From Pacificispira spongiicola (GTDB lineage: Bacteria > Pseudomonadota > Alphaproteobacteria > UBA8366 > Aestuariispiraceae), in the NCBI RefSeq assembly GCF_012926505.1, contig NZ_JABBNT010000003.1:558001-622000 (forward strand): a DNA stretch of 64,000 nt. The letters are read 5' to 3'. The translations under genes were made by a program, and so were the position numbers. Below, piece by piece: positions 63,461-64,000 of this stretch (position 1 is its first letter; each line of letters starts with the position of its first letter). The notes below the pieces were generated by a model. It was not told the origin of the DNA and searched no databases. It saw only the letters and a program-made list of their open reading frames with translations.

Positions 63461-63954
63461 TATTTCGCGTCGTCCAGGGGTTTGGTTTGTTGCCAATGGT
63501 CCAGGACGGAATGGGCCTTGGCGCGGCCTTCTGTCAAGATCACCGGGGCGTCGGGCGTCGGCGCGGTCAATTCGATGACATATCCGTTCGGGTCCCGGAA
63601 ATAGATCGACTGAATGAAGCCGTGATCCGCGACCCCGCGCGTTTCGCGACCGGCGGCCTTTCCCTTTTCGAACATTTCCAGCAGCGTTGCATGGTCGACC
63701 TGTAGCGCGATATGCAGGTCGTAATCGTGCTGATCCTTGAAATCGAAGGGGGAATTCGGAACCTCGAAGAAGGCCAGGAAGGACCCGTCCTGCATTTCGT
63801 AGAAGGAATGCAGGACGCGGGTCACGCGACCGGTCTTGGTTTCCTGAATTTCGAAGGCATGGGCCAGCGGCAGACCCAGGAAATCTTCGTAGAATCCGCG
63901 CGTTTCCTCGGAATCGCGACAGCGATACGCATTGTGATGCAGGCCTTGGATCAT
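63460..63954 (-). CDS. VOC-superfamily protein
   Basis: 164 residues with HHNAYRCRDSEETRGFYEDFLGLPLAHAFE at the N-terminus, DLHIALQVDHATLLEMFEKG in the middle and GFIQSIYFRDPNGYVIELTAP near the end with the terminal Glu ligand. It looks like a dioxygenase or glyoxalase-like metal enzyme. The gene is complete in the window and co-transcribed with the GNAT gene downstream. Confidence 0.88.
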   Translation of the reverse strand: MIQGLHHNAYRCRDSEETRGFYEDFLGLPLAHAFEIQETKTGRVTRVLHSFYEMQDGSFLAFFEVPNSPFDFKDQHDYDLHIALQVDHATLLEMFEKGKAAGRETRGVADHGFIQSIYFRDPNGYVIELTAPTPDAPVILTEGRAKAHSVLDHWQQTKPLDDAK

Positions 63955-64000
63955 GGCGTCGTTTCCCCGGTCGTTTTGCAGCAGTATACCGGATCGCTCC

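Overview
The window looks like a piece of chromosome from a high-G+C alphaproteobacterium, most probably of the Rhodospirillales type. The evidence is the RegB/RegA redox two-component pair, the MmcB DNA-repair protein, a DUF1127 protein, LapG, the cobalamin gene order and a general metabolism of ABC, TRAP and thiolase/acetoacetyl-CoA synthetase genes. No genus can be named from the sequence alone. There are about 70 genes, one tRNA-Arg, no rRNA and no CRISPR array.

Layout. 1-5.4 kb: the end of ubiX, an IclR regulator, pyruvate kinase, a small secreted protein, a lipoprotein and tRNA-Arg(ACG). 5.7-9.6 kb: a small catabolic set (cupin, Tat-exported NTF2-like protein, glyoxalase I-like protein, AraC regulator) and a thiolase. 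9.7-15.4 kb: LapG, a membrane PAS/HD-GYP protein whose catalytic residues are gone, a phosphatase, hldE and a 51-residue membrane protein. 15.5-25.9 kb: MFS exporter/AraC pair, a cyclic-di-GMP-I riboswitch ahead of an unknown membrane protein, mmcB, LysR, DUF1127, a PilZ protein, two orphan proteins, a methyltransferase and regB-regA. 25.9-27.0 kb: an A+T-richer islet with two leader-peptide-sized ORFs on strong ribosome-binding sites, a potential large RNA pseudoknot, a small two-helix membrane protein and a probable ribbon-helix-helix protein. 27.2-33.6 kb: a tightly packed cobalamin operon (cbiX, cobH, cobL, cobI, cbiG-cobJ fusion, cobM). 33.6-43 kb: mobA, a diguanylate cyclase, a Cys-containing secreted protein, NTF2, Nudix, GNAT, argJ, a PpiC-type isomerase and secA. 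43-54 kb: HxlR/qorB, AraC/LysE, a spermidine/putrescine-type ABC operon, pirin and a 5TM histidine kinase. 54-64 kb: a TetR/VOC pair, a MarR-controlled TRAP transporter with an alpha/beta hydrolase, acetoacetyl-CoA synthetase, an EamA transporter, GNAT and VOC genes.

How the parts connect. Cyclic-di-GMP signalling is unusually well represented: LapG, a degenerate HD-GYP receptor candidate beside it, a riboswitch, a PilZ protein and a GGDEF enzyme with an inhibitory site all lie within 26 kb. The cobalamin operon uses CbiX and CbiG with no CobG in view, which points to the early-cobalt, oxygen-independent route. The MarR/TRAP/hydrolase block is bracketed by the intact 3' end of acetoacetyl-CoA synthetase and a 26-codon remnant of the same 3' end, so it looks like an insertion or rearrangement beside that gene.

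The best candidates for something undescribed are the riboswitch-controlled orphan protein (17.8-18.4 kb), the LapG/dead-HD-GYP pair (9.7-12.9 kb) and the structured leader of the islet at 26.0-26.4 kb. All calls come from reading the sequence; no database search or folding program was run.
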